A stretch of DNA of 64,000 nucleotides from Lumbricus terrestris (Eukaryota; Annelida; Clitellata; Crassiclitellata; Lumbricidae). The DNA lies in assembly GCA_949752735.1 (NCBI GenBank), contig OX457053.1, forward strand, positions 5,176,281-5,240,280, read 5' to 3'. The position numbers were made by a program, and so were the translations under genes. Each line of letters begins with the position of its first letter. Positions within the stretch are counted from its first letter, which is position 1. The notes beneath the pieces are model-generated. The model was not told where the DNA came from. It did no database searches and worked only from the letters and a program-made list of their open reading frames with translations. Shown piece after piece: positions 11,718 to 20,400 of the stretch.

Positions 11718-13956
11718 TGACAGACAGATAGACAGGTATACAGACAGACAGGTAGACAGACAGACAGACAGGTAGACAGGCAGAGACATTTCCTGTGTTT
11801 AGTTGGACAATCACTCATTCACTCACTCATTCATTCATTCATTCATTCACTCACTTATTCATTAATTCACTCACTCATTAATTCACTCACTCATTCATTC
11901 GTTCGCTCATTCATTCATTCACTCATTCATTCATTCACTCATTCATTCATTCACTCATTCATTCAGGCGATTCAGGAACTCATAGTCCGATCCCTTATAT
12001 CAACGACTCCATCCAGTACTCTCAACCCAAGTACCCCGTGATCTCCTTCTTTGTCCTTAGGTGAATGTCGCAGAAATCAAGGTCACCATGGCATCCAACA
12101 ACTTCGAAGACGAAGTGACGCACGTTTCGATACCAGATCATCAGACAGCAGAAGAAGACTGGCGGGCAGGGACGCAGACTAGAAATGACGTTGCGGAAAT
12201 GGAAGACGCGGCAGAGAACCAGACTACTTCTTCTGTAAATGCGACAGTGACCCAGTCCAGCGTCTCCGAACTACAATGTCACGCAGAGGACGATTTACCG
12301 CCATCTGCGGTGGTGACGTCTGCTGGTGGTGCCTGCTTCATACTTCACCAGGTGGAGCCAGTCACTTTCCCGCCACCACCACCGTCACCTCTACCACCTT
12401 TGCCACCATTGCCTGGTTCAACCGTCCACCCCAGACCGCCTCGAAATACGAACAACCCCACCACTTCCCCGACTGTTCACGGAGGGCATTCGATTTCGTC
12501 AGGCTCAGGTAGCTATTACGTTGCAAATGCAGGTAATAATGCCAATGAAGGTAGCAATGCCGTTATCAATGCAGGTAACGCCGCAGGTTCGAGTGAAGGT
12601 AACAATGGAAATGCCAATGCCGGTGACAATGGCTTCGTCAGTGCAGGAAACAATGCCGTTGTCAAACAGACTAAGTCTATTGTTCTTCTGAAAGTTCCGG
12701 TTCGGGCTACCAGAACCGCCGAGCACGTGGACCTACCAGCGTTCAATCAACCGACGCCATACCCTCCACCACAACGTCCACCACCTCCACCACCACCACT
12801 ACCACTTGGATCCTACCACTCAATCAGGTACTTCAAATATCTTCATAAAATACAATATTCATTCATTCAATCAATCAATCAATCATTCAATCAATCCATT
12901 CATTCATTCGTTCGTTCATTCATTCATTCATTCATTCATTCAATCATTCATTCATTCATTCATTCGTTCATTCATCTATTAATTCATTCATTCATTCATT
13001 CATTCATTCATTCATTCTATGAACTTAAATAATGCCCCTCCAAGAAACGTACCCAGAAGCGCTCTACGGCAAAAGGAAAAAAACTGTAGAGATTTAAAAC
13101 AAAGTTTGATTAGTCAGATACAATAAACGGAGCTTCAAGGAGCTTCGTTCCAGATGAACGGCCTAACAACCGAGAAAGCTCGGCGTTGCCATGGTAGCTA
13201 TTATGCGAGTCCGAGAAACTATAGGAGTTACCCAAAAAGGTTTTTAAAATGAACCAATAGAACGAAGATGAGTCAACCCTATAGTTAACATGCCTATCTC
13301 CAATGGGAGACTATTTGGATATAATATTATTATTATATGCTGATTGGGTACGTTAGTTCTTCTCGATCGGCACTATGCACCGAACATTGCTTCGTTTTCG
13401 CTTCGGGGCCATAGTGGGCCATATAGACATTCGGTATTCAGACTTTACATCTGTTTCTGTATATATGTGGCTGCCATAGTGAGTGGACTGAAGTACATGT
13501 AACTCTCTCATTAACATCAAAATTATTGTGCTGTGCATATGGTCGGTCCGTCTTTCTGGAATAAGCTACCTATTAGTCTCCGTAATGAACTTCTTTGTCT
13601 TTCTTTGCCCCTTTTCCGCTAGCGTTTGAAAACCATTCTCCTTGATTGTGGTTTGGTATACTGCCTGGACCTCGGTATCACGGTGAAAACGTGTCTCGTT
13701 CTTTGTGTACAGTAACTAAATGCTGTCGGTAGACCTACATGTATGTTGTTGTACACTATTCGTATTCATATTCGTATTCGACCGACTAGTCGTCCAATTA
13801 TCGGTATTCGAGTATAATTCGACCGAATAGTCATAATCAAACATTACTAACTACGATTAACAATTTCTGTTTTATTATTTTATCACCAGGGGTGAACATT
13901 TCGCTCGTCCGCGACTCAGGAAGACCCTATCAATGGACAGCACGAAGACGAACTGA
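12..13956 (+). CDS. BAIAP2: IRSp53/BAIAP2-family I-BAR, SH3 and WH2 protein, 3' ten exons
   Basis: Join of exons 12-134, 715-780, 1713-1799, 3633-3740, 4862-5090, 5955-6111, 7059-7130, 8313-8547, 12061-12827 and 13890-13956. Every junction is GT-AG, phases agree, and the total is 1,911 nt (636 residues plus stop). The 5' exons lie before the window. Domains on the partial protein: end of the I-BAR/IMD helical domain (1-128, with [10 protein letters not shown] at 67-76), acidic linker (129-205), SH3 (about 212-268; ALYxY-like AVYPYA, NGW, GWFPLSF), Ala-rich stretch, proline-rich runs around an Asn/Gly/Ala-rich segment (360-614), and a C-terminal WH2-like motif with RLRKT (about 615-636). This domain order is that of IRSp53/IRTKS proteins, which bend membrane outward and link Rho-family GTPases to actin assembly. 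Family identity is strong; which vertebrate paralogue it matches is not decided. Confidence 0.88.
715..780 (+). CDS. BAIAP2: BAIAP2-like exon: I-BAR helix
   Basis: Pyrimidine-rich acceptor TTCTATTTTACAG and donor GTTAGT. 22 codons, phase 0 at both ends, encoding a charged helix ([16 protein letters not shown]). Confidence 0.75.
1001..1080 (-). repeat. Dispersed repeat, GTGCCAGTC family
   Basis: AGTGCCAGTCTCAAGCCTGG and GGAGGAGGGCGACGCTAA recur, in either direction, near 8605, 23330, 39750 and 56455. Five copies lie in this window. Class unknown. Confidence 0.6.
1487..1625 (+). repeat. CCTGGACGG dispersed repeat, copy 1
   Basis: Contains CCTGGACGGTCATGGACGGC, shared with copies at 5226-5353 (inverted) and 8697-8872. 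All three lie in introns of the BAIAP2-like gene. Confidence 0.6.
1713..1799 (+). CDS. BAIAP2: BAIAP2-like exon: conserved I-BAR EERKRYC helix
   Basis: Acceptor TTATTCTCTGAAG, donor GTACGT, 29 codons in phase 0. [18 protein letters not shown] corresponds to the highly conserved EERRRF/YCF..L helix of IRSp53-type I-BAR domains, the most diagnostic I-BAR segment here. The exon has no ATG. Confidence 0.85.
2033..3354. mobile_element. Non-autonomous TA-flanked DNA transposon with inverted ends
   Basis: Starts GGGTAAAGTACCCAATTATG and ends with the imperfect inverse ATAATGGGCTACCTTACCC; TA lies on both sides. Variants of the word CCCATATTAGG recur inside. No transposase frame. It includes an inverted (GATTAC)n LINE tail at about 2757-2850. 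Lies in intron 3 of the BAIAP2-like gene. Confidence 0.6.
3372..3575 (+). repeat. Degenerate GGTACATTAAAGTACACC tandem repeat
   Basis: About ten imperfect units built on AGGTACA and AAGTACACC. The same word family lies at 1798-1835, across the donor of the I-BAR exon. Confidence 0.5.
3633..3740 (+). CDS. BAIAP2: BAIAP2-like exon: last I-BAR helix
   Basis: Acceptor TGCAATGATTCAG, donor GTATGC, 36 codons. [16 protein letters not shown]...LP matches the end of the I-BAR domain, where a helix with LWxxxC precedes a proline. Confidence 0.82.
4046..4128 (+). repeat. (TG)n and (CTTG)n microsatellite
   Basis: About 27 TG units followed directly by seven CTTG units. Open frames across it are low-complexity artefacts. 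Confidence 0.9.
4296..4620 (+). repeat. Degenerate (CAGT)n microsatellite
   Basis: Long run of CAGT with scattered CAAT, TAGT and GAGT variants. Confidence 0.85.
4862..5090 (+). CDS. BAIAP2: BAIAP2-like exon: linker between I-BAR and SH3
   Basis: Acceptor TTTGTCTTGAAG (weak pyrimidine tract), donor GTTGGT. Two frames are open. The frame starting [10 protein letters not shown] is chosen because it leaves one base that completes a Glu codon with the SH3 exon. The exon is acidic at first, then has an Ala run (SSAAAAVAA). Confidence 0.75.
5226..5353 (-). repeat. CCTGGACGG dispersed repeat, copy 2 (inverted)
   Basis: GACGCCGTCCATGACCGTCC is the reverse complement of the core at 1487 and 8697. 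Confidence 0.6.
5440..5775 (+). repeat. (CCAT)n microsatellite
   Basis: Imperfect CCAT array with CACC interruptions. The Met-Asp-Gly-Trp open frames on the other strand are artefacts of a 4-bp repeat. Confidence 0.9.
5955..6111 (+). CDS. BAIAP2: BAIAP2-like exon: SH3 domain, first part
   Basis: Acceptor AATTGCAG, donor GTAAGT. Enters with two bases and leaves with two. Encodes the RT-loop and n-Src part of an SH3 domain: [20 protein letters not shown], then NGWVFG. Confidence 0.87.
6236..6480 (+). mobile_element. tRNA-derived SINE, full copy
   Basis: Pol III box A-like TGGTGTAGTGG and perfect box B GGTTCGAATCC, a body shared with 57591-57805 (CACCTCAAGTCGCCGCGTAG), then tail CCTCTGAGTAG...GGGGCGCTATAAC and an A/T-rich end. 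The tail resembles the 3' end of the LINE at 37.7-39.7 kb. Confidence 0.85.
6780..6955 (+). mobile_element. LINE 3'-end remnant
   Basis: Ends GCACTGGGAGTGCCTCTGACTAG...GAGAGGCGC, like the 3' end at 39620-39675. Only the very end of the element is present. Confidence 0.55.
7059..7130 (+). CDS. BAIAP2: BAIAP2-like exon: SH3 domain, end
   Basis: Acceptor TTTTTCGATTTCAG; the first base completes a Lys codon. [11 protein letters not shown] closes the SH3 fold and resembles the GWFPFSYT end of IRSp53 SH3 domains. Donor GTCAGA is weak. Confidence 0.83.
7205..7415. repeat. Long hairpin and TTACTAATTACAAT repeats
   Basis: Arms 7209-7240 and 7242-7270 are near-perfect inverse copies (29-32 bp, one 3-nt indel) with a 1-nt loop. 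About 120 bp of imperfect TACTAATTACAAT units follow. Lies in the intron after the SH3 exons. Confidence 0.7.
7550..7611 (+). repeat. (ACAAT)n microsatellite
   Basis: Twelve ACAAT units with occasional GCAAT. Confidence 0.9.
7875..8265 (+). repeat. SINE/LINE 3' tail with (GATT)n array
   Basis: GCGCCTCTGAGTAGGAATC...GGAGCGCTATATAA at 7885-7922 is the shared SINE/LINE 3' tail, followed to 8265 by GATT/GACT/GATC repeats. The array probably grew from the element's 3' end. Confidence 0.7.
8313..8547 (+). CDS. BAIAP2: BAIAP2-like exon: Ser/Ala-rich linker
   Basis: Acceptor TTCTTCTCCAAACAG; the first base completes Arg. 78 further codons without a stop, including a GCT repeat giving six Ala. Donor GTATAC. 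Phase leads directly into the exon at 12061. Confidence 0.75.
8600..8690 (-). repeat. Dispersed repeat, GTGCCAGTC family
   Basis: GAAGTGCCAGTCCAAAGACTGG and GGAGGAGGGCGTCGCTAATG match the family at 1001, 23330, 39750 and 56455. Confidence 0.55.
8697..8872 (+). repeat. CCTGGACGG dispersed repeat, copy 3
   Basis: The longest copy. Starts TAAAGTGTGCCTGGACGG and ends near CACACTTTAG, so the tips are short inverse copies. GGCGTCCAGGCACTT occurs twice inside. Confidence 0.6.
8905..8985 (+). repeat. LINE tail with (GATTAC)n
   Basis: CCCTGCGCTTGGCTTTCGAG...GGCGCT followed by TTACGATTACGATTACGA. The same tail is inverted at 2757-2850 and at 46485, where it ends a LINE fragment. Confidence 0.55.
9348..9886 (+). 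repeat. (GGAA)n microsatellite, 540 bp
   Basis: Near-pure GGAA with a few GGAC units and 3-nt slips. It is open in several frames on both strands (e.g. Leu-Pro-Ser-Phe repeats), but not coding. Confidence 0.95.
9989..10065 (+). repeat. GGGT-rich low-complexity tract
   Basis: Repeated GGTGGGTGG, including GGGTGGGCGGGTGGGTGGGA, a run of four G-tracts that could form a quadruplex. Confidence 0.6.
10305..11343 (+). repeat. 27-bp minisatellite, about 38 copies
   Basis: Unit GTATCGTATGACGTATT followed by GTGTTGTATT. Variation sits in one hexamer: GTGTTG, GTATTG, TTATTG or TTGTTG. Because 27 is a multiple of three, all frames stay open on both strands (up to 361 codons), which explains the long open frames. 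Confidence 0.95.
11370..11480. repeat. Dispersed repeat shared with 22105-22215
   Basis: CTTTCAGAAGCGCTCCCAGT...GAAAGATGAAGAAAGAC resembles CTTTCAGAAGCGCTTCCAGT...CAAGATGGAAAAAGAC at 22127. Confidence 0.45.
11685..11968 (+). repeat. (CAGA)n then (CATT)n microsatellites
   Basis: CAGA units to about 11790, a 25-bp gap, then CATT/CACT units from 11815. Confidence 0.85.
12061..12827 (+). CDS. BAIAP2: BAIAP2-like exon: proline-rich and Asn/Gly/Ala-rich region
   Basis: Acceptor TTTGTCCTTAG, 767 nt, donor GTACTT. Acidic start, then [16 protein letters not shown], a degenerate NAGN/ANAG segment (about 12525-12660) and a second poly-Pro run before LPLG. Poly-Pro runs fit SH3 or profilin/EVH1 ligands. 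The open frame continuing past 12827 is intron and CATT repeat. Confidence 0.8.
12860..13016 (+). repeat. (CATT)n microsatellite in the last intron
   Basis: Starts about 32 bp after the donor at 12828; CATT with AATC and GTTC variants. Confidence 0.85.
13540..13640 (+). mobile_element. Decayed LINE C-terminal fragment
   Basis: Translates to [17 protein letters not shown]...RLKTILLD, the GPxLWNxLP...LKxxL end of many non-LTR reverse transcriptases, broken by a stop. Lies in the last BAIAP2-like intron. Confidence 0.5.
13890..13956 (+). CDS. BAIAP2: BAIAP2-like terminal exon: WH2-like motif
   Basis: Acceptor TTTTATCACCAG. The split Arg codon is followed by 21 residues, [12 protein letters not shown]...D, then TGA at 13954-13956. 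This matches the C-terminal WH2-like ..FAxVxLKKTVTND.. motif of IRTKS-type proteins. Confidence 0.82.
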
Positions 13957-14350
13957 CGTCATCTGGGCTTCAACTCGTCATCTGACGTCATCTGATTACG
14001 TCATCTTTGCTAAAAATAAATACCGACGTCATCTCGGTCACAAAATAATGACTGCAGCTGCCAGCTCGGAATCACACAGACACGTCATCTTGGCCTAAAA
14101 AATCTTATAAATTATCATCTCGGCTTCCAAAAGACTTACTATTATGATTTCGGTCCTTAAAGTTGACGTCATCTCGAAATAAAAAGACTGACGTCATCTC
14201 GAAATCAAAAGACTGACGTCATCTCGAAATCGAAAGACTGACGTCATCTCGAAATCAAAAGACTGACGTCATCTCGAAATTTAAAAAAACTGACGTCATC
14301 GTGAAATCTAAAGACTGACGTCATCGTGAAATCAAAAGACTGACGTGTCA
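13953..14350 (+). repeat. TGACGTCATC repeat array from the stop codon into the 3' flank
   Basis: At least eight TGACGTCATC copies. The first supplies the TGA stop at 13954. From 14163 units are about 25-26 bp apart (GACTGACGTCATCTCGAAATC). Each carries the palindromic cAMP-response element TGACGTCA. Whether the array is transcribed depends on the polyadenylation site. Confidence 0.85.
14015..14020 (+). terminator. Candidate polyadenylation signal of the BAIAP2-like gene
   Basis: First AATAAA after the stop, 59 nt downstream. Another lies near 14180 inside the repeat array. Confidence 0.45.
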
Positions 14351-14781
14351 TCTTGGCATAAGAAACGCATAGAATATCTTGACCTCCGCCAAGAATATTG
14401 AACGATCAGCCTATGTCTTACAGAGTCGACAGTCCGCGAACTATTGCTTTGCACGATAAACTGTTGTAGCCTATGTCTTGTCTTCTCCCCCCCCCCCCGC
14501 AGCATGCCCAAACGCAGTCCAGATACGACATAATTATTACGGAACCTATTCATTGGGTCCACGTGGTCTCCCACTATATACAGAGAACGCGCCAAGAACA
14601 TCACAACCAATGACCATGCAAGAAGCGCACACGTGACCGATAACCTACTTTTAAGCATTGCTACTGGCCAGATCTCCTCGGATGTTGACCTAATTTCGAG
14701 CACCGCCGGTTGACGTCACGGTATATAATTGGTCACCGGCAACATAGTCTTTACTATTTATTTATTTGTTCATTTATTTGT

Positions 14782-14812
<31 letters not shown>

Positions 14813-14992
14813 TATAAATTTGACGTAACAGGAGCCCTGATTTCAATTTTTCTGCCGGTGTGGCAGGTGATGTGCACTCTACGTACAGTCGTACATAGTA
14901 CCCTAGAGTACATCATACCCATGGACAACGAACAATGAACTCTAGAGTACAACACACATAGGCTGCTCGCCTCATTTGCCGCATTCCTAAAT
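14346..14992. other. Intergenic, no supported gene
   Basis: Contains a C10 tract near 14491 and a (TTTA)n run at about 14757-14817. A 123-codon open frame on the - strand has a hydrophobic stretch but no recognisable domain or splice context. Confidence 0.5.
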
Positions 14993-15340
14993 ATGCCCCC
15001 CGTCTCTGTTTATATGCGTGACGTTCTTCACTGGCTCCCTGTTTCACAGCGCATCTCTTATACCGAGTTGCTGCACTTGTTTGGCGATGCCTTCTTGATT
15101 ATACTCCATCATAGGCCTACCTGTCTAGCCTTTGTCGACCTGTTTCCGACCTTGCAGCTCGTCGAACTCTTCGCTCTACGACAACGGGGATCTTTTGGTT
15201 CCTCGAGCTCGCACTTCTACCAGACAGCGTCGAGCCTTTTCTATTGTGGGTCCCGTTATCTGGAATGGCCTCCCACTAACCTTGCGACTTACGCCTACAC
15301 TAAATTCACAAGCGCCCCAATGAAAATGTTCAAAACTACG
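14993..15340 (+). mobile_element. Decayed LINE reverse-transcriptase C-terminal fragment
   Basis: RDVLHWLPVSQRISY in one frame and DLLVPRARTSTRQRRAF...PVIWNGLP in another match the end of the LINE at 38.9-39.6 kb (LHWLPLTARIQYK, DLLVPRSRTATAQHRAF). Frameshifted and 5'-truncated. Confidence 0.65.
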
Positions 15341-16290
15341 ATAACCTATGTACACCTTGGATAAAGAATGGGATTTAGTTCGCTGCAAGTCTGCGACCCT
15401 ATACTGTACAATTGTGTGCATGAAGTACATGTATTTGCATGCATACATACATGAACAAATTGACACACAAAACATACATGCTTACATGTATATACACGTA
15501 TGTATATACACGTATGTTTCTACATAAATGCAGCTTCCAATGATGCAGACAAAAAATACGCATATATTATACATACATGTACATGTACCAAACTTAGACT
15601 GCGGATGATAAAAAAAAACTGGACCGAGAGAGATTAGATTTATGCGCAGAGGACTAAAGAGTACCGTCTAGACTCTAGAATAACACCCAGGTCACGGACA
15701 TTTGTAGAGGATGTAAAGTTACTTAACAATAACCAAGAGCCCATAACCATTACAATAACCATAACCATAACCAGACTATTTATCGAAACCAAAAGGTTAA
15801 ACAGCTTTAACAGATGCATGCAATAGGTTGCAATGTTGGCTCAAAAGGAGAGCACTAAACGGACCTAAACTCCACTGGCAAGGGTCACTTCGATTAGAAT
15901 AAGCATTGAATCAAACAGCCACAAGAAGAAAATCGGGAAATTACTGAAAGTCTAGATTATTAAGCAGATTATAAGAGAACAGTTTCTACGGAACAGAAGC
16001 TTAACTAGTTGACTTGTTAGATAACTAAATAGGCCTAAACTTAACAAACTTGTGAAAAAAGATGAGTACGCAGCTGAGTTTTAGAAACGAAAAGAAATCT
16101 TTAATAATTCTTTAAACTTGAAGGAATAATCAAGTTTATTTTACTGGTAGTTGTCCATAGCAGCTTCCGATGTCATCTCTCGAAGACAACTGGACCAAGA
16201 TAGATGCTAAGCAGCTGAAGAGGGGAGGGAGGAGGAAGATTACGGAACCACCTGTTAACTAACTGTCTCCCTGTTAGAACCAATTCATCC
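15341..16290. other. Intergenic, no supported gene
   Basis: A/T-rich sequence with short ACATGTA and TATATACACGTATG runs near 15480 and 15570. Nothing else recognised. Confidence 0.4.
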
Positions 16291-16293
16291 AAC

Positions 16294-16600
16294 CAAGGCC
16301 GTAGCTAGGGGGTGTTCTGGGTGTTTGAATACCCACCGCAAATGAAAAAATTAATGTAAAAGTAGCATAATGCATTTACTAGCACGTAATGTAAGCACTA
16401 CAGTGTGCGCTGTGCAATGTTATTGGCTGCCCAGAACCCGCAGAAGATCGGACTTTAGAAGAAAAAACATAAAATTAGATCGTTTAACACCACGGTGAAC
16501 GGTTTTCGGGCGAAAAATCCTACGAAAAGCATGTCGTGACTAAAAAAGGTCATCTGAAATTTCGACGACTAAAAAGAACGTCCGAAAATTAACCTTTCTT
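16294..16600 (+). mobile_element. MITE end, CAAGGCCGTAGCTAGG family
   Basis: Starts CAAGGCCGTAGCTAGG like the full MITE at 40527-40795 and shares GACTAAAAA words, but the right inverted end is not recognisable. Confidence 0.4.
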
Positions 16601-16791
16601 GTGTCCTGGCTGTGCCACAGCTGTATATCTTTGGTGCAATCGTATTCTTGCTGCCTTGCTAATTTTGACTCTAAAGTCATGTTTACATTACATCACTTAC
16701 TCATTTATGGCAATTAAATTTTCAAGATATTCAACACTAAAACCACGATTTTCGTTTTCAGCAGAAAGTCAAATAATAACACTAGAAACGC

Positions 16792-17057
16792 CAGTGGCGT
16801 AGCCAGGAATTTATGATGGGGGGTGTGTTGGGGGTTTAATGGCCTGGCCGGATGCCCTTCCTGACACCAACCCAACAGTATTACAGTAAATAAAAAGGGA
16901 ATAAAGTAACAAAGGGGAACAAAGTAGGAAAAACAATTGTTACTATAAGCAATTGTTTTGTTTTTCTTATTTAAGTGAAAAAATTGCCTTTAAAAAACTT
17001 TTTCCCTAGGCCAATGGAGGTTTTAACCCCCGAAACCTCGCCTTGGCTACGCCACTG
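16792..17057. mobile_element. hAT-type MITE with 8-bp target duplication
   Basis: CAGTGGCGTAGCCAGG at the left, inverse CCTTGGCTACGCCACTG at the right, flanked by AGAAACGC and AGATACGC (7 of 8 identical). Related copies at 26301 and 47499. Lies just downstream of gene A. Confidence 0.75.
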
Positions 17058-17374
17058 AGATACGCCAGCTATAGCAGATTAATGGTTCGGCCTACATGAT
17101 TTGCTTCTGGTTTTCTGGTTCAAGATGGGGGGGGGAGAGAATAAATATACTGACACGTAGCCAACAGTAGGCCTACTCCAGAATAACAATCTTGGCACCG
17201 TTCATTTATAATCACTGATAAGTACATGTAGTTAAGCGTTTTAAAATAAAAATCATTTAACAAAATGTTGGCATGATGTAACAAAGGAGGGTATAGAGCA
17301 ACTAGTGCAACATCCTCTACATGCATGACATTGTTTTGTTGCAGATTCTTTTAACGGTTGTCGTTAGCTATCGT

Positions 17375-17482
17375 CTATAGCTGGGTGTTCACGCCAAGAA
17401 TTCCGTCGCATTTGTAGAAGTCCAGCGTGTCGAATGGAGCGACATTATTTATGACAGTCACTCTAACCTGACATTTTTCGGG
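17375..17482 (-). CDS. Cystatin-like gene A exon 3
   Basis: Acceptor ATTTGCAG; 35 codons and TAG. PEKCQVRVTV...FYKCDGILG, with two cysteines placed as in the last cystatin disulfide. Confidence 0.75.
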   Translation of the reverse strand, partial: PEKCQVRVTVINNVAPFDTLDFYKCDGILGVNTQL

Positions 17483-20400
17483 CTGCAAATAAGTGAACAA
17501 AAATTAATACAGTGAAAGCACGAAAACGTTTTGAACTAAATCTAGGATTTAATATTCTAAAAGAGATTAGACCTAGGCCTATAGGCCTACATTAACAACT
17601 ATAGATCTACCCGTATAGGTCAGGGCTGTAATCAAGGGTATACGCGGGTATACAGCGTAGCCTATACTCACCTCCGGGGAAAACGGCATCGTATATTCAC
17701 CTCCCGAAAAGTAGTGTATACGCGGGGAAAAAGCAGGGCATACCGTACACGCTAGTAAATCAGGCGCATACGGCTGTTTAAGGTGGTTTTTTGGCCGGAC
17801 GACTAAAAAAAGGTCTTCAGATTTTTCAGACGGCAAAATCGACAAAATTTTCCCGAGATCAGCGTATAGGCCTACTCACCTTTAAATTTACCAGTACAGT
17901 CCTGGTATTGGTGTGCAAGAAAGCTATAGGCTTTTTCACCGAAATAAAGCATGTATTAGGTATTAGGCTACACGAATGTCTAGCCTGTGAAGTCATTGTT
18001 TTCCGCAAAAAGGCATTAAACGAAATTCACAATGATGTTGGTTATCCATACTAGTAGGCTATATACGCTCTGAATAGGCCTATGCTTTGGAAAATTATGT
18101 AGCCCCAATAGCCTATCGTTACAGAAATAACTTGCATAAATACAAAGCACTGCTCTACCACGGAGATAGCAATAGTAAGGTTAATACAAAATAATGCTGT
18201 GCTGTTCTGTTTTCGCTCTATAGCTCTGTCTCATTAGCTATTTAATAATCTGCTTCTAACTTTGCACGTGCGTTTCAAAAGTGCGAAAGAGATGGAAATG
18301 CACCTCCATCTTCTTTCGGTAAATAAACTTTAATTCTTTGCTATAATTATGCTGCCGCTCGGCTAAATGGGATTTCATTGGTCAGGAATATAGTTACCAA
18401 AATGGCCTCATGCGAATACGTATTTTCAATGTTCAGTATAGTCTATGATGCGTTCCATTCCAAATTCCACATACAGTAGAGTGGCCCTTAGCATACAGCA
18501 AAAAAATAAAAATCGTAAAATTTTGTCTGGCACCATTTCAATCCATGCCAATTATAGAAATAACATTATGTTGAAAAGGATTTTGAAATTGCAAAACATT
18601 TAGGGGTGCCCCTCGAGCGCCGAAATTTATTCTTTAATACAAATTTGATCAATTGAATCATACAATTTCAACCAAACTATATTCAACACACTGTCACTCA
18701 GAATTTTACAGAGATGACTAAAATACACTCTAGTGATGCAACAATGCCAATGAAACAGGTGTTTACTGGTCAATTATAATTCAGTTATTGTTCACTGTTC
18801 AGCTGGTCACATAAGTAAATGATCAGTACAGGACAATAAAATACAGGAATAACTGCTTTCTACTAATTTGACACGAGATTTCTTTTCGTACAGTCAGAGA
18901 GCTGTCGTCGATGTTCACTGACAACCTGCAGGAGAAATTGAAGCTGATCCTCATCTTTTGTTAGCTTTTTATTTAAGTCCTGGATGAGTGCCACACCTCG
19001 TTCAGCTCTATCATTGACGACAGCCAACCCTTTGAGTACTGCTTGTGCTTCTCGAAATGCTTCATGCTCTTCCCAAAGAGCAGGATCTTTGGAAAGTATC
19101 ATCTCAGATAGTCCATGCAGACCAAGCACCTGGAACAGTTTCTTGGAGTTGGTTGTACAGAATTGTTCCAGACCGCTGGTGCCAAGAAATGCATCTAACT
19201 TCACACTGGGTTGTTTAGGCGGATGATCTGGGGCTACTTCTTCCATGGCATCAATCATTAGCTTCTTGGAGTCATTAATTGGATACACTTGAATCAAAAA
19301 GAGCAAGCCTAATAAGCTCTTCAGACAAATACCAGAGATGAAGCCCTAGCTTCTTGCTTGTAGCAGAAGAAATTGTAGTATGTGGATATGTGAGAAGGTT
19401 TGCCATGAGAGTGAAGTCATTCAGAGGAGCCTCCACAGTAATTGGCGCAGTTATCCAGGCTTTCAGGTAGACAACAACTGAAAAGATGGCAATATCACGA
19501 ATACTGCGTTCTTCTGCAGCAGTCTTCTTGAACTGAGCACGAAAGAGCCACATCTTTATGGTATAGATGACTTTTGCCAACCATCGTGCCCGGTGCATAG
19601 CGCCAGGTATTCAAAACCAAATTTCACGAGAAGGAACACCTCCAAGAAAGACAACTGAGAGCTCGAGAAATTCCCTGTAATGGTCTCGTGGCTATGTAGT
19701 TGCTAAAATCTATGAGCAAACTCCAAAATATCAGAACGTGATATTTTAGAATTTTAGAGGTCACGTAATTTTAATAAGTAAGTACTAAATATTAAATGTT
19801 GATGCGTTGCGAACATTAGTAGGCCGACAGAATGTATTAAAGCACTGAAAATTTCAGTTTGCGATTCCAATTATAATTTGGAAGTTTACTCGTACATTAT
19901 TGAAACTTGAGAGCTCGGGGGCACCCCTAAATATTGCCCTATTGCAAAGATTTTTTGCACAAATTATTTTCTTCATAATTGAAATAGATTGGAGGGGTGC
20001 CAGTAGATTATTTTTAACTTTCATTTTTAAGGGCCACCCTAACATACAGCTATATTCTTAGCTGTCTTCCGTATAACTGCAGGCCATGTATTTGCTTTGC
20101 AATACAGAATAGCCTGGTTGACCTGGTTCATGACGTGGATACAGAAATTTTAGAAGAGGGGCAAAATTTCTGGTCTTCACGGGTCGACAAAAATTTTCGT
20201 TGGTCTTCCGTCAAAAAATCCGATGACCTTTTTTCAGTCACTATGCTCCTTTATTCTCTCTCAACTTCCTGTTCCCTATGCAAATCTCTGAATGGGGCCA
20301 AGTCCGAATTGGCCCTCTGGATTCGAGAGCGAAGCCAGGGGCTAATCCGTCCGTCCCAGTAACGCCTATGTACAATATATACAGGGTGCGCCAAAAAAGA

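Noticed and set aside
14332..14703. 123-codon - strand frame with a hydrophobic stretch
   Set aside because: Overlaps the TGACGTCA repeat array, with no family motif or splice context.
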